A stretch of DNA of 53,056 nt from Scalindua sp964437425 (GCA_964437425.1 CAYTGO010000019.1:1-53056); one strand, 5' to 3'; counted from the stretch's first letter, positions 36,869 through 46,063 are shown. Numbers and translations: made by a program. The notes: generated by a model not told the origin, from the letters alone.

Positions 36869-36927
36869 GAATTACTAAACAATAACTATTAATTTAAGAT
36901 AAATTGTAATTAAGAAGGAGTGAAACC

Positions 36928-37644
36928 ATGGCTAGTATATTTCAGCGAGTATTTAAGGTGGGGCAATCCCACGCACACAGCGCGATGGATAAATTTGAAG
37001 ACCCAATCAAGATGACAGAACAGGGAATAAGAGACCTGAAGAAAGATCTGCAGGGGACTATGAAGAGTCTGGCGGAAGTAAAGGGTGTTGCCATACGCTT
37101 GAAGAAAGAGGCTGAGGACAATAAAAGGCTGGCTGCTGATTACGAGCGCAAGGCTATGATGCTGCTCCAGAAAATGCAGGGTGGCGGGATAGATGCTGGA
37201 GAAGCAGAACGATTGGCCACTGAAGCCCTGAACAGGAAAGAGGATTGCAGCCAGAAGGCCGTCAGTCTGATGCAGAACTGGGAACAACAGAATAACATGG
37301 CCTCACAGCTACAGACTAATGTATCAAAATTGAAATCTACTGTATCTACTTACGAAAACGAACTTATCACACTCAGGGCACGTGCCAAGACCGCAGCAGC
37401 AACCCGTAAGATTAACGAACAGGTGGCCAGAGTAGACTCTACCGGTACTATTGCTATGCTTGAGAAGATGAAAGCAAAGGTTGAAGAAGATGAATCACTG
37501 GCACAATCCTACGGAGAATTAGCATCGGCAGAGACGAGTGTAGATGACGAGATCAACGCTGCACTGGGTGGCAATCAACTGAACGCTCCAAGTGACAAAC
37601 TCCTGGCACTGAAAACAAGAATGGGATTGTTGGAACAGAATTAA
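36928..37644 (+). CDS. PspA/IM30 (YjfJ-like) family protein
   Basis: 238 residues, nearly all helical coiled coil, with AAGGAG before the ATG. The N-terminal helix is amphipathic (ASIFQRVFKVGQSHAHSAMD), followed by DPIKMTEQGIRDLKKDL, the typical IM30 start. Unlike classical PspA it ends in a short region with PSDKLLALKTRMGL. Proteins of this family form ESCRT-III-like polymers that bind and repair the inner membrane under envelope stress. No PspF or PspBC genes are nearby, so it follows the YjfJ type with YjfI and DUF4178 neighbours. Confidence 0.92.
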   Translation: MASIFQRVFKVGQSHAHSAMDKFEDPIKMTEQGIRDLKKDLQGTMKSLAEVKGVAIRLKKEAEDNKRLAADYERKAMMLLQKMQGGGIDAGEAERLATEALNRKEDCSQKAVSLMQNWEQQNNMASQLQTNVSKLKSTVSTYENELITLRARAKTAAATRKINEQVARVDSTGTIAMLEKMKAKVEEDESLAQSYGELASAETSVDDEINAALGGNQLNAPSDKLLALKTRMGLLEQN

Positions 37645-37650
37645 ACAGTC

Positions 37651-37824
37651 TCTCGTAAAGGCGCAAAGTTCACAAAGGAAAATAATATAAATTTAAAATT
37701 CTTTAAAGTAAAGGCTTTGAGTTTTTTATTTTAATGATATCTTCGCGATCTCTGCGTTCTCCGCGTTAAATACTTTTTGTTGCTTATATGACTATTTTCA
37801 TAGTGCCTTCGTGGCAAATTTTTT
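37651..37824. repeat. degenerate repeat remnant between PspA and DUF4178 genes
   Basis: The 191-base spacer starts with CTCGTAAAGGCGCAAAG and later has TTCGCGATCTCTGCG, CTCCGCGTTAAA and CTTCGTGGCAAA. These resemble scattered pieces of repeat family 2 (36295, 41091). It looks like an old, decayed repeat unit placed inside the operon. Confidence 0.45.
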
Positions 37825-37835
37825 AAGGATTAGAT

Positions 37836-38369
37836 ATGGCCTGGTTTGGTAAGAAAAAGAAAGATGACTTTGATCCGCTACAGGACCTTATCTTGTCTAA
37901 ACTCAAGGTTGGGTATCTTTTGGATTACGACATGAGGACCTGGGAAGTTACTGAGTATAACACATATGACTGGGAAGATGGAGACCACAGCTACGAATGG
38001 GAAATCAAATCCGGAGATGAAGTTCTATACCTGGAACTGGAAGACGATGACGAACCTGAGTGGACTTTGACAAAGAAAGTACCCTTAAAAAGTGTAGGCC
38101 GTGGAATACGTAAGTTTATTAAGGAAAATGATGATCCTCCGAACATGATCCAGTATGAAGGGGTAGAGTACACCATTGACGAAGGAAGTGGCGGCTATTT
38201 CTGTAAAGGGGGAGGAAAAGAGAGAATTGAATTCCTCTATTGGGACTACTACGACCTGTCAGAAGAGAAGACACTCACCATAGAACAGTGGGGGGAGGAC
38301 AAGTTCGAAGCAGCTGTTGGTGTCTATGTTGAGGAGTATCAGTTCACAAATATACTACCGGGTTCGTGA
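37836..38369 (+). CDS. DUF4178-family protein
   Basis: 177 residues, strongly acidic and rich in W and Y. Two similar halves are suggested: an N-terminal LKVGYLLDYDMRTWEVTEY with YEWEIKSGDEVLYLELEDDDEPEWTL, and a second VEYTIDEGSGGYF with YWDYYDL. The VGD-like start, W-rich beta strands and C-terminal EEYQFTNILPG match what I know of DUF4178. The family is known mainly from neighbourhoods with PspA, DUF350 and spermidine-synthase-like genes, all of which occur in this window. AAGGA precedes the ATG. Function is unknown; a soluble cytosolic partner of the PspA-like protein is likely. Confidence 0.8.
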   Translation: MAWFGKKKKDDFDPLQDLILSKLKVGYLLDYDMRTWEVTEYNTYDWEDGDHSYEWEIKSGDEVLYLELEDDDEPEWTLTKKVPLKSVGRGIRKFIKENDDPPNMIQYEGVEYTIDEGSGGYFCKGGGKERIEFLYWDYYDLSEEKTLTIEQWGEDKFEAAVGVYVEEYQFTNILPGS

Positions 38370-38453
38370 TCTGCTTCCGGCCATCCCACCTCATTGCCAT
38401 TTTTTATCATAAAAACTCTATGAGCATAATGAAATTGAGAGGATAGTGACCTG

Positions 38454-39959
38454 ATGGAACCAAAAACAAACATACTTATTGTTGATGATGATCGTACCAT
38501 TTGTGAATGTATTAAGTATGTTCTGGAAGAAAATGGCTATCTCACTGAATGTGCATTTAGTGGTAACGATGCGATTGAACTGGCAAGAAACAATAAATAT
38601 GACATAGCCCTTATTGATATCAAGCTGCCTGATATTTCAGGCATTGAAGTTGTAGAGAAAATTGTAGATATCTCCCCTTCGACAGAATACATCTATATGA
38701 CCGGTTATGCCACTATTGACAGTGCCATTGAGGCTGTTAAACAGAAACATATAATATCCTACGAGACCAAACCATTTGATATAAAACATGTTCTACCCTT
38801 AATTAGTCAAGTCATTGAGCGAAGGAAGATGGAAGAAGCGCTTTTAGAATCAGAAAAATTTAAGTCACTGGGGGTTATAACCTCCGGGATTGCCCATGAG
38901 TTTAATAATCTTCTTTCGGTAATTATAGGCACAGCAGAGCTACTTGGTGGAGGTTTCAAAGACGAACAGGAATTGAAGAATGGACTGAATACGATTATCG
39001 AGGCGGGTGATGATGGGTCAGATATAGTGAAAAATATGCTTAAGTATGCTAAATCGCAAGCAATAGATACATCTGATTACATTTTTTTTGATATAAAGTA
39101 CCTACTTAAGGAAGTTATTGATTTCACAAGGTCAAGATGGAAGGTAATGGCTGAGGCGAATGGAATATATTACCACATAGACAAAGTAGGTATTAAAGAA
39201 ATACCGGAAGTTCTTTGTAACCCCACAGAGCTGAGGGAGGTGTTTGTAAATATTGTAAATAATGCTCTGGATGCAATGCCTGATGGTGGTCGCCTTTCAT
39301 TTAAAACATGGAGTAATGAGGACAATGTGTTTGTAAGTATCTCTGATACAGGTAGCGGAATACATGAAGATGTGCAGGAGAGGGTATTTGATCCTTTTTT
39401 TACAACTCGTAGGCCACATGGAATAGGATTGGGAATGAGCGTTTCCTATGGTGTAATAATGAGGCATAAAGGCAAGGTATGGATCGAAAGTGAGGTGGGA
39501 AAGGGGACAACGTTTAACCTGAGCATTCCATTCCAAAAACATGTAGTACAAAAAATTGTACCATCTGAACTTGAACATAAGGTTACAACAAGGAAGCTGT
39601 ACATTTTAATAGTAGATGACAATGAGGATCTATGTGATGTCTTAGGCGATCTCCTCACCAGAATGGGTCATACCGTTAAGGTTTTTAATGACAGTACAAA
39701 AGCTTTAGAGCATATCGGGAAGGAAAACTTTGATCTGGTTTTATGTGATCTGGTTATGCCAGATATACATGGTTATAATGTAATAAAGACTATTAATAAA
39801 TTAGGTAATATACCAAAGATAGGCATAATGACCGGCTGGGACGAGGATGCTAAGCCTATTGATGATAAAGATTTCAAAGTAGACTTTATTCTCAAAAAAC
39901 CGTTTAAACATAAAGCGCTGCTGAAATATATTAATCTTGTATTTGCTGAGCAGGAATAG
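38454..39959 (+). CDS. hybrid histidine kinase (receiver-kinase-receiver)
   Basis: 501 residues, cytosolic. N-terminal receiver at about 5-120 (IVDDDRT, IALIDIKLPDISG, TKPFD), HisKA with H148 (SGIAHEFNNLLS), HATPase (NNALDAMPDGG, GIGLGMSVS), then a receiver from about 380 (IVDDNEDLCD, LCDLVMPDIHG, KKPFKH). The kinase-receiver part closely matches the C-terminus of the protein at 6771, down to RWK-x-x-A-x-ANGI-x-YHI. Its receiver-kinase-receiver build makes it a relay member without sensory domain. It follows the DUF4178 gene by 84 bases and might control the stress locus. Confidence 0.92.
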   Translation: MEPKTNILIVDDDRTICECIKYVLEENGYLTECAFSGNDAIELARNNKYDIALIDIKLPDISGIEVVEKIVDISPSTEYIYMTGYATIDSAIEAVKQKHIISYETKPFDIKHVLPLISQVIERRKMEEALLESEKFKSLGVITSGIAHEFNNLLSVIIGTAELLGGGFKDEQELKNGLNTIIEAGDDGSDIVKNMLKYAKSQAIDTSDYIFFDIKYLLKEVIDFTRSRWKVMAEANGIYYHIDKVGIKEIPEVLCNPTELREVFVNIVNNALDAMPDGGRLSFKTWSNEDNVFVSISDTGSGIHEDVQERVFDPFFTTRRPHGIGLGMSVSYGVIMRHKGKVWIESEVGKGTTFNLSIPFQKHVVQKIVPSELEHKVTTRKLYILIVDDNEDLCDVLGDLLTRMGHTVKVFNDSTKALEHIGKENFDLVLCDLVMPDIHGYNVIKTINKLGNIPKIGIMTGWDEDAKPIDDKDFKVDFILKKPFKHKALLKYINLVFAEQE

Positions 39960-40040
39960 TGGACTGGCCACCCAGAAAGACAGCAGTGTAAACCTGACCA
40001 AAATTGTTTACCCATAACCAGCGACCCGCATCTTTCATCT

Positions 40041-40964
40041 TCATATGTAGCGTTTCCAATAATCATCAATATCTTTCTGAATTGTATTTATAATATCCAC
40101 CTGCTTTGATGGTTCGAAGAGGTGAGCATATCTCTCTTGTGTCTTGAGATACTCTTCAACAGGTTTGAGCTTTGGGATGACAGTGTGTTCTACTTTACCA
40201 TGAATAGCTTCTTTAAGCGGCAAAAGGCCTGTCTTTACTGCAAGTTTTGCAATATTGACCGATTTTGAGGAACCAAAAGACCATCCCAGAGGGCAAGGTG
40301 AAAACGCAATGAAAAGCTTGGGGCCTTTGTAGCGAGACGCTTTTTCGAATTTGTTTGATAGATCAACAGGATGCGATGGCGATATTGTAGCGAGATAGGG
40401 CGGATTGTGCGATCTCCATATCTCAAACAGGTCCTTTTTCTTTTGAACTGTTCCTTCGGGATTGATCTTTTCCGGAAATGAGGTGTTTGTCTTTGAGCCA
40501 AATGGTGTAGCGCTCGACATCTGAAAACCGGTATTAGAAAATGCCTCGTTGTCATAACAGAAGTAGTAGAAGTCCAGTCCTCTATGAATTGCCGCAGAGG
40601 TAGACTGTAATCCGATATCATTTGCCGAGCCATCACCGGTAAGTACTACCACCTTCAGGTCCTCTTCTTTTTTCAGCTTTCCTTTCCTGATAAGTATGTC
40701 AAGCGCATCTCTTATACCCTGTGCTCCTGCAGGTGCACACGCCATTGCAGTATACATCCATGACGACTTAAACGGCGTGTAAGGATAGACCGATAATAGT
40801 GTAAAACAGCCCGCAGCATTAACAATGACAACGTTCTTGCCTAAAACCTTGAGTGCAAGCCTTAATGCCAGAAGTCCACCACAACCGGCACATAATGGTG
40901 TCCCGGGTGAAATGTTTTCATCAGCAGAAATACTCTTAAAACCTTTATATGTTTCTGTTTTCAT
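40041..40964 (-). CDS. porB: pyruvate:ferredoxin oxidoreductase, beta subunit
   Basis: 307 residues from the ATG at 40964 (a TTG two codons up is possible). The ThDP-binding subunit of a 2-oxoacid:ferredoxin oxidoreductase: PLCAGCGG near the N-terminus with Fe-S cysteines, TGDGSANDIG as the ThDP/Mg motif, and NEAFSNTGFQ, typical of PorB. The enzyme oxidises pyruvate with CoA to acetyl-CoA and CO2 while reducing ferredoxin; it can work in reverse. It is separated from porA by 161 bases that contain a repeat. Confidence 0.93.
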   Translation of the reverse strand: MKTETYKGFKSISADENISPGTPLCAGCGGLLALRLALKVLGKNVVIVNAAGCFTLLSVYPYTPFKSSWMYTAMACAPAGAQGIRDALDILIRKGKLKKEEDLKVVVLTGDGSANDIGLQSTSAAIHRGLDFYYFCYDNEAFSNTGFQMSSATPFGSKTNTSFPEKINPEGTVQKKKDLFEIWRSHNPPYLATISPSHPVDLSNKFEKASRYKGPKLFIAFSPCPLGWSFGSSKSVNIAKLAVKTGLLPLKEAIHGKVEHTVIPKLKPVEEYLKTQERYAHLFEPSKQVDIINTIQKDIDDYWKRYI

Positions 40965-40989
40965 AGTCAATACTTCTAAATTTCCCAGT

Positions 40990-41059
40990 GTAGCGGAATG
41001 GCTTTAGCCTTCCATTGTACATTTAGATTCGACAATGGAAACCTGAAGGTTTCCTCTAC
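40990..41059 (-). repeat. 70-bp double-palindrome repeat, copy 2 (inverted)
   Basis: GTAGCGGAATGGCTTTAGCC at the left and AACCTGAAGGTTTCCTCTAC at the right: the reverse orientation of the copies at 36341 and 50691. It interrupts the porA-porB spacer. Confidence 0.85.
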
Positions 41060-41090
41060 GTCTAAGTTGTTTTCTTAACCCTGCTTAGCT

Positions 41091-41122
41091 GGGCTTTGCG
41101 CTCTTGGCGTCTTTGCGGTGAA
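41091..41122 (-). repeat. repeat family 2 element (copy b, inverted)
   Basis: CTTTGCGCTCTTGGCG followed by TCTTTGCGGTGAA is the reverse complement of a unit like 36295-36324. On the minus strand it precedes the palindromic repeat, as on the plus strand at 36295-36411. Confidence 0.6.
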
Positions 41123-41125
41123 TAA

Positions 41126-42355
41126 CTAATCAGTTGTTTTCCCTGCGATTTTCAACAGTTTGTTCATCTGCTGCATATCATTTTCTGTGTAAAGAATCTC
41201 TGTCTCAGGAACCACCCCGGTATTAAGGCTCTTTTTCATCATATCAATAATATGTTTAAACTCAACTGAGCTGATATCCTTGCCACCCAGTCCGCCAATG
41301 AAAGAGAGCAGTACTTCGGGTCTATCAGACTCATGATAGAGTGCTGCAGATACCTCTTTATAGAGAATACCACCTGAGCCGGGACTGATGTTCTGGTCGA
41401 TAACGGCAGCTGCTTTTCTGTTACTTAAAAGCATCTTAAGTTCTGCATCCGGAAATGGCCTTATAAGTCTTAACCTGAGTAGACCTGCTTTTATACCATT
41501 TTCTCTAAACTCTTTTACAGCAGCCTTGCCTTTGACGGTAAATGAATTGCTCATTATCAGGACAAACTCCGCATCATCCATCATAAATGCCTCAATAGCA
41601 GGATACGATCTGCCGAAAACTTCATTAAATTCGTCTGCTACTTCATTATACACTTCTATCACGTTTAAGGAGGCTAAATGCTGTTGATATTTAAAATATG
41701 AATATGCACTGCCGCCCAGGACTGCAACACCCTGCGCCATCGGCTCTGAAGCTTTTAAAAACGCATGCTTTGGTGTATATTCAGGTAGAAACCTTCTGAC
41801 TTCATCATTGTCCGGTATTAACACAGGTTCTCTTGTAAAAGAGAGGTAGAATCCATCCATATTAATCAAAACCGGCAGCAGAACCCGCTCATCTTCAGAT
41901 ATTCTGTATGCCATCAGGATGGTATCCAATACCTCCTGGCATGTTTCGGCATGTATTTGAATAATGCCGGTGTCCCTGGCAGAAAGAACGTCATTATGGT
42001 CTGGCTCAAGTGTGATCGGAGCAGAGATTGCCCTGGCCACATTTATAAGGACCAGTGGCACCCGCCATCCCGCAATGTTATAGAGCATTTCAAAGCCGTA
42101 CAGTAATCCCTGGCTTGATGTAGCAGAGAAAACCCTTGTACCTGCAGCAGAAGCTGTACCGGCAGCCGTAATCATTGAATGCTCGGAATCCATATTGGTA
42201 AATATCGCATCCATGTCTCCTCCATTAATCCATTTTGACAGGACCTCTATTATCTCAGATTGAGGAGTAATGGGAAACGCGGGTACATAGTCAACATCAG
42301 CCAGCCTTGCTCCCCACGCCGCTGCATAATTACCGGTTAACATCTCCTTTACCAT
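41126..42355 (-). CDS. porA: pyruvate:ferredoxin oxidoreductase, alpha subunit
   Basis: 409 residues. The N-terminal domain has GNYAAAWGARLADVDYVPAFPITPQSEI, typical of PorA, followed by SEHSMITAAGTASAAGTRVFSATSSQGL as cofactor-facing loop. The C-terminal domain VIMSNSFTVKG and VIDQNISPG is also typical. With PorB and the PorG-PorD fusion it completes a four-domain POR. The start codon lies in ATGGTAA, overlapping the end of the upstream gene by 7 bases, so translation is coupled. Confidence 0.94.
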   Translation of the reverse strand: MVKEMLTGNYAAAWGARLADVDYVPAFPITPQSEIIEVLSKWINGGDMDAIFTNMDSEHSMITAAGTASAAGTRVFSATSSQGLLYGFEMLYNIAGWRVPLVLINVARAISAPITLEPDHNDVLSARDTGIIQIHAETCQEVLDTILMAYRISEDERVLLPVLINMDGFYLSFTREPVLIPDNDEVRRFLPEYTPKHAFLKASEPMAQGVAVLGGSAYSYFKYQQHLASLNVIEVYNEVADEFNEVFGRSYPAIEAFMMDDAEFVLIMSNSFTVKGKAAVKEFRENGIKAGLLRLRLIRPFPDAELKMLLSNRKAAAVIDQNISPGSGGILYKEVSAALYHESDRPEVLLSFIGGLGGKDISSVEFKHIIDMMKKSLNTGVVPETEILYTENDMQQMNKLLKIAGKTTD

Positions 42356-43269
42356 GCTCTTACCTCACGTTCTCTTGATATAGCACCCTTTGGGCATTCA
42401 TCCATACATGTAAAACATCCTTTACAGTTATCATAATCTATTTGAGGATAACCTGATTCGTCGACAGAGATACAACTGTGCGGACAGTGGACAAAACAGG
42501 CTCGGCACATGGAACACTCTTCATAGTCGATTACCGGTTTATACAGACGCCAATTTCCTGTTTTTTTATCAATCGTATTTCCCATTGCGTAAACGCTGGG
42601 AGTACCAACGCATGGATCTGCGTATTCCAGCCTTACTGTTCTGTTTTCATCGTATCCTTCTGTATGTTTGAATCCAGTTGCAGAGATATCCGGTGTGTTG
42701 TCAAAACAGATCATCGCCGCTTCAACATTTCTATCTATAGATTCTCTTTTAAGATGTATGTCTGTCAATTCCCTGGTTATTGCCTCTTTCAATGCGTCCT
42801 TTGAGATCATGCCTGTTAATTTACATGCACAAGCCGCTGCTACACTGCTGAGAGCAGGTTTATTAATAATCTTCAAGACTGTTTCTGTTATATCAACGGT
42901 AGCAACTTCTCCATTTACATTATAAGTCTCTTTAACATGAGAAGGGTAGTAGTGCGTGTTAACCATCGTTACCGTTCCACTATGCGTACCTTGTAATACT
43001 TTAGCGGCATTATCATCTAGCAGCGTTTCATCGGCTATAATGTTGATGTCAGGACGTGTTATTATGCCTCTTTCAAGTATGGGGCTGTCAGACAGTCTCG
43101 CAAATGCCATAATTGGAGCGCCTCTTCTCTCCGCACCATAAACAGGAAAGTCCTGGGCATAATATCCCTCGATAAAAGCCGCAGAACCAACAATCCGGCT
43201 GGCAGTCTTCATTCCCTGGCCACCTCTGCCATGAAATCTTACTCTTTTAATAATGTCCTTTTTCTTCAT
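42349..43269 (-). CDS. pyruvate:ferredoxin oxidoreductase, fused gamma and delta subunits
   Basis: 306 residues. The first ~185 form the gamma (PorG) domain: IKRVRFHGRGGQGMKTASRI and FPVYGAERRGAPIMAFAR. The C-terminal ~75 form a delta (PorD) 2[4Fe-4S] ferredoxin with CSMCRACFVHCP and CKGCFTCMDECP. In many archaea and thermophilic bacteria these are separate genes; here they are one polypeptide with a ~50-residue linker. It passes electrons from the catalytic dimer to ferredoxin. It overlaps porA by 7 bases and follows the acetyl-CoA synthetase genes after 25 bases. Confidence 0.94.
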   Translation of the reverse strand: MKKKDIIKRVRFHGRGGQGMKTASRIVGSAAFIEGYYAQDFPVYGAERRGAPIMAFARLSDSPILERGIITRPDINIIADETLLDDNAAKVLQGTHSGTVTMVNTHYYPSHVKETYNVNGEVATVDITETVLKIINKPALSSVAAACACKLTGMISKDALKEAITRELTDIHLKRESIDRNVEAAMICFDNTPDISATGFKHTEGYDENRTVRLEYADPCVGTPSVYAMGNTIDKKTGNWRLYKPVIDYEECSMCRACFVHCPHSCISVDESGYPQIDYDNCKGCFTCMDECPKGAISREREVRAW

Positions 43270-43294
43270 AAACGTTAATTGATTCTTATAACAA

Positions 43295-44011
43295 TTATCT
43301 TAAAATAACCTTTGCATCAACCGCCATTACATTCTCCTCATATGCCAGCAGGGGGTTCAGTTCCACCTCCTTTATTGTACTAATATTTGATATTAAATCG
43401 GAAATAATAATAACTGATTTCGCAATCTGTTCTATATCAAGAGACTTTGAACCTCTGTAGCCGGAGAGGGCCGGATACGCCTTTATCTCCCGGATCATCT
43501 CTAACGCTTCAACTTTCGTTACAGGTGCAATCCTGAACGATACATCCTTAAAAAGCTCTACCAGCATACCTCCCATGCCAAACATAACCACAGGCCCGAA
43601 TTGTTCATCGTGTAATCCGCCTACGATTAAGTGAGTGGCTTCAGGTATCTGTTTTTGCAATAAAACCCCCGATATTTGAGCATCCGGTATCGCTCTATTC
43701 AGATCCGTCACGATCTTATTATAATTTTCCTCTACCTCCTGCACTCCCTGTATACCTAAAACTACACCGCCTGCTTCACTCTTATGAATCGCTTCTGTTG
43801 ATGCAATCTTCATGACCAGTGGAAAACCTATTTCAGCAGATGCTTCTATAGCTTCTCCGGGTGATTTGACTAAAATGTGATCAGGTACATCAATTCCGGA
43901 GAGTTTTACTATATCCAGGGCTTCGTCAGGAAGTGCAATTTTCTTCCCGGAATCTGATATCTTTTCCACTATTATTTCTATTTCCATCTTTCTTGTTGCA
44001 TCATATGCCAT
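43295..44011 (-). CDS. acetyl-CoA synthetase (ADP-forming), beta subunit
   Basis: 238 residues from the ATG at 44011, chosen because GAGG lies 8 bases upstream; a GTG at 44020 is an alternative. An ATP-grasp subunit: IGFPLVMKIASTEAIHKSEAGGV with the phosphorylated-loop histidine region, VLLQKQIPEATHLIVGGLHDEQFGPVVMFGMGG, and VELNPLLAYE. With the alpha subunit it converts acetyl-CoA + ADP + Pi to acetate + CoA + ATP. It overlaps the alpha gene by 11 bases. Confidence 0.93.
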   Translation of the reverse strand: MAYDATRKMEIEIIVEKISDSGKKIALPDEALDIVKLSGIDVPDHILVKSPGEAIEASAEIGFPLVMKIASTEAIHKSEAGGVVLGIQGVQEVEENYNKIVTDLNRAIPDAQISGVLLQKQIPEATHLIVGGLHDEQFGPVVMFGMGGMLVELFKDVSFRIAPVTKVEALEMIREIKAYPALSGYRGSKSLDIEQIAKSVIIISDLISNISTIKEVELNPLLAYEENVMAVDAKVILR

Positions 44012-45377
44012 GCATCCCACCTCTATCTACTAATACACTCATTGCCTTAACCGCTCTTCCGGGAGATGGAAAGACAGGAAGACCTTTCATCTCAAACAGC
44101 TCCTTAGCCTTTTTTGTATATTCTCCGCTAATGGTGCAAACGACAACTGGTTTACCCGACTTCTCAGCCGATTGTGAAATAATATCAACTACACGCTCTG
44201 TCATAGTCTGTGGAGGCATTAAGGGGATTACAATCGCGGCATCAAAATAGTCATTATCGACAAATGCTGTTTCCAACACGATGCCAAAATCTTCATCACA
44301 GGAACTACCTGTTAGATCTATCGGGTTATTTAAAATAAAATATTCCGGAAAATATTTTGAGAGTAATTCCTTTATTTCAGATGGTGTATTCACGACATTC
44401 AGATCCATAGATCCGCACATATCTGATACAGAGACACCAAACCCTCCTCCGTTAGTTAAAACAAGTATCTTATTTCCTCTCGCGGGTTTTTGCATTGAAA
44501 GAACTTTACAGGCATCGATAAATTCCTCCAGATTGTCAACCTCTACAATTCCTGATTTTTTAAATGCAGCTTTATAAACTTCATATTTACCGGCAATAGC
44601 TCCTGTATGAGACCTTGCCGCATCAACACCTGAATCTTCTCTGCCAACCTTCAATACGACCATATGCTTGTCTCTGGAACAGTGACTGGAAGCACGGATA
44701 AACCTTCTTCCATCATCAACCGACTCCATATAAATCCCAATTACATTTGTAGACTCATCCTCGGTTAGATACTCAATCAGTTCTGATTCACCAACGTCAG
44801 CACGGTTACCATAACTTACAAATTTTGATACACCAATTCGTTCAAGAGATAACAGATCCAACATACTTATGGAATAGGAGCCACTTTGTGACAAAATACT
44901 CAAATACCCTTTCGAAGGACGTTTGACCTTTGACCAAGGTAAAAAAAACGTACTGAAATTTGAATAATTATCAAGGACACCAAGGCAGTTCGGTCCAATT
45001 ACCCTGATATCGTTTTCCCTGCATATTTTTTTTACATTCTCTTCAATCGCCTCTCCTTTACTACCTATCTCCGCAAAGCCACCGCTTATAATTATACTGT
45101 TTTTTATTCCTAGCCCAATATGTTGTTCAAGGATTTCAAGAACGTGACTCGATGAAATTGCTATGACTGATAGATCTATTTTCTCATTAACATCTAAAAG
45201 TGAAGGGTAGCATTTCAGCCCAAACACTTTATCGTGATGTGGATTTACAGGAACAACACTACCTTTGAAACCCATCTCAACGAGGTTTTGTATAATTATA
45301 GATGCAATATTTTGAGGAGCTTCTGTAGCGCCTATTATGGCTACACTCTGAGGATTGAAGAACTTATCTAAGTACAT
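44001..45377 (-). CDS. acetyl-CoA synthetase (ADP-forming), alpha subunit
   Basis: 458 residues. A CoA-binding domain (FFNPQSVAIIGATEAP), a succinyl-CoA-ligase-like domain with GPNCLGVLDN and SQSGSYSISMLD, and the active-site histidine in ARSHTGAIAG. This arrangement is that of the alpha subunit of ADP-forming acetyl-CoA synthetase, which forms the acyl phosphate and phosphohistidine. It is first of a five-gene minus-strand group continuing with the beta subunit and POR. The group provides pyruvate to acetate conversion with ATP yield, or the reverse assimilation. Confidence 0.94.
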   Translation of the reverse strand: MYLDKFFNPQSVAIIGATEAPQNIASIIIQNLVEMGFKGSVVPVNPHHDKVFGLKCYPSLLDVNEKIDLSVIAISSSHVLEILEQHIGLGIKNSIIISGGFAEIGSKGEAIEENVKKICRENDIRVIGPNCLGVLDNYSNFSTFFLPWSKVKRPSKGYLSILSQSGSYSISMLDLLSLERIGVSKFVSYGNRADVGESELIEYLTEDESTNVIGIYMESVDDGRRFIRASSHCSRDKHMVVLKVGREDSGVDAARSHTGAIAGKYEVYKAAFKKSGIVEVDNLEEFIDACKVLSMQKPARGNKILVLTNGGGFGVSVSDMCGSMDLNVVNTPSEIKELLSKYFPEYFILNNPIDLTGSSCDEDFGIVLETAFVDNDYFDAAIVIPLMPPQTMTERVVDIISQSAEKSGKPVVVCTISGEYTKKAKELFEMKGLPVFPSPGRAVKAMSVLVDRGGMHGI

Positions 45378-45461
45378 TAGTAAACAACTCCAAATATGAA
45401 AGGTCAGGTCTGCAACAAAGATTATACAAGTTTACCCGCAAGTCATAAACTTCGCCCTTAT

Positions 45462-45983
45462 TCATATCGTATAATCCTGAGCGCCGGAGTTTTTCTTCTT
45501 CTTTAGTTGCTTCTTCTTCAAGTTCTCTACATGGATAATAAGAGTATCAACTGTCTCCTTCAGCAGGTCGAGTTCATCTATTGTCAGATCATTTAACTGT
45601 TCAAGGTTGTACTCAATCGTATCGATTATCCTTTTGGACGGACGCTGCATTGGACGCATGAAATAAGTTGTTATAGTTGCCACTATAGTTCCGAAAAAAA
45701 TTACAGAACCCACTACTATCCATATACCACCGATTAGCTTAGCGAAATCAGATCGTGGCGCATCGGCTATGCCGGCTGTGGAAAATGCTGCTATGCCCCA
45801 ATACATGGCATCAACATAAGACGTTATTGATGCCCCTTCAACGCCTCTTTCGGCAAAATATAGCCCGGTAGAAAAAGCGAGCCACATTGCCACCAGGAGA
45901 AGAATCATGTTAGTAAATGGTGTGTGAATTGAGATATCTTTAATAAATCTCTTAAGCCTTGTATTTCGCTTTACTCTTCTCAT
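45462..45983 (-). CDS. two-helix channel-like protein with altered selectivity filter
   Basis: 173 residues. Two membrane helices (about 25-45 and 85-108) flank a pore loop typical of the Ion_trans_2 fold, but the filter reads STAGIAD where TVGYGD is expected. It may thus be non-selective, closed or structural. A charged coiled-coil tail (about 115-173) ends in many lysines. It is the first of the minus-strand run toward the DUF350 gene (last in transcription order). Proteins like this occur beside DUF350 and spermidine-synthase-like genes, which supports membership in that locus. Confidence 0.8.
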   Translation of the reverse strand: MRRVKRNTRLKRFIKDISIHTPFTNMILLLVAMWLAFSTGLYFAERGVEGASITSYVDAMYWGIAAFSTAGIADAPRSDFAKLIGGIWIVVGSVIFFGTIVATITTYFMRPMQRPSKRIIDTIEYNLEQLNDLTIDELDLLKETVDTLIIHVENLKKKQLKKKKNSGAQDYTI

Positions 45984-46063
45984 AGCTTATTTATATCTAA
46001 ATGAATTTCCTTCTATACGTATAGTATATAATCAATCATAAATCTAAAATCATCAATATTCAA

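Noticed and set aside
40235..40636. Second minus-strand frame overlapping porB
   Set aside because: It is an out-of-frame shadow of porB with arginine-rich composition and no ribosome site.
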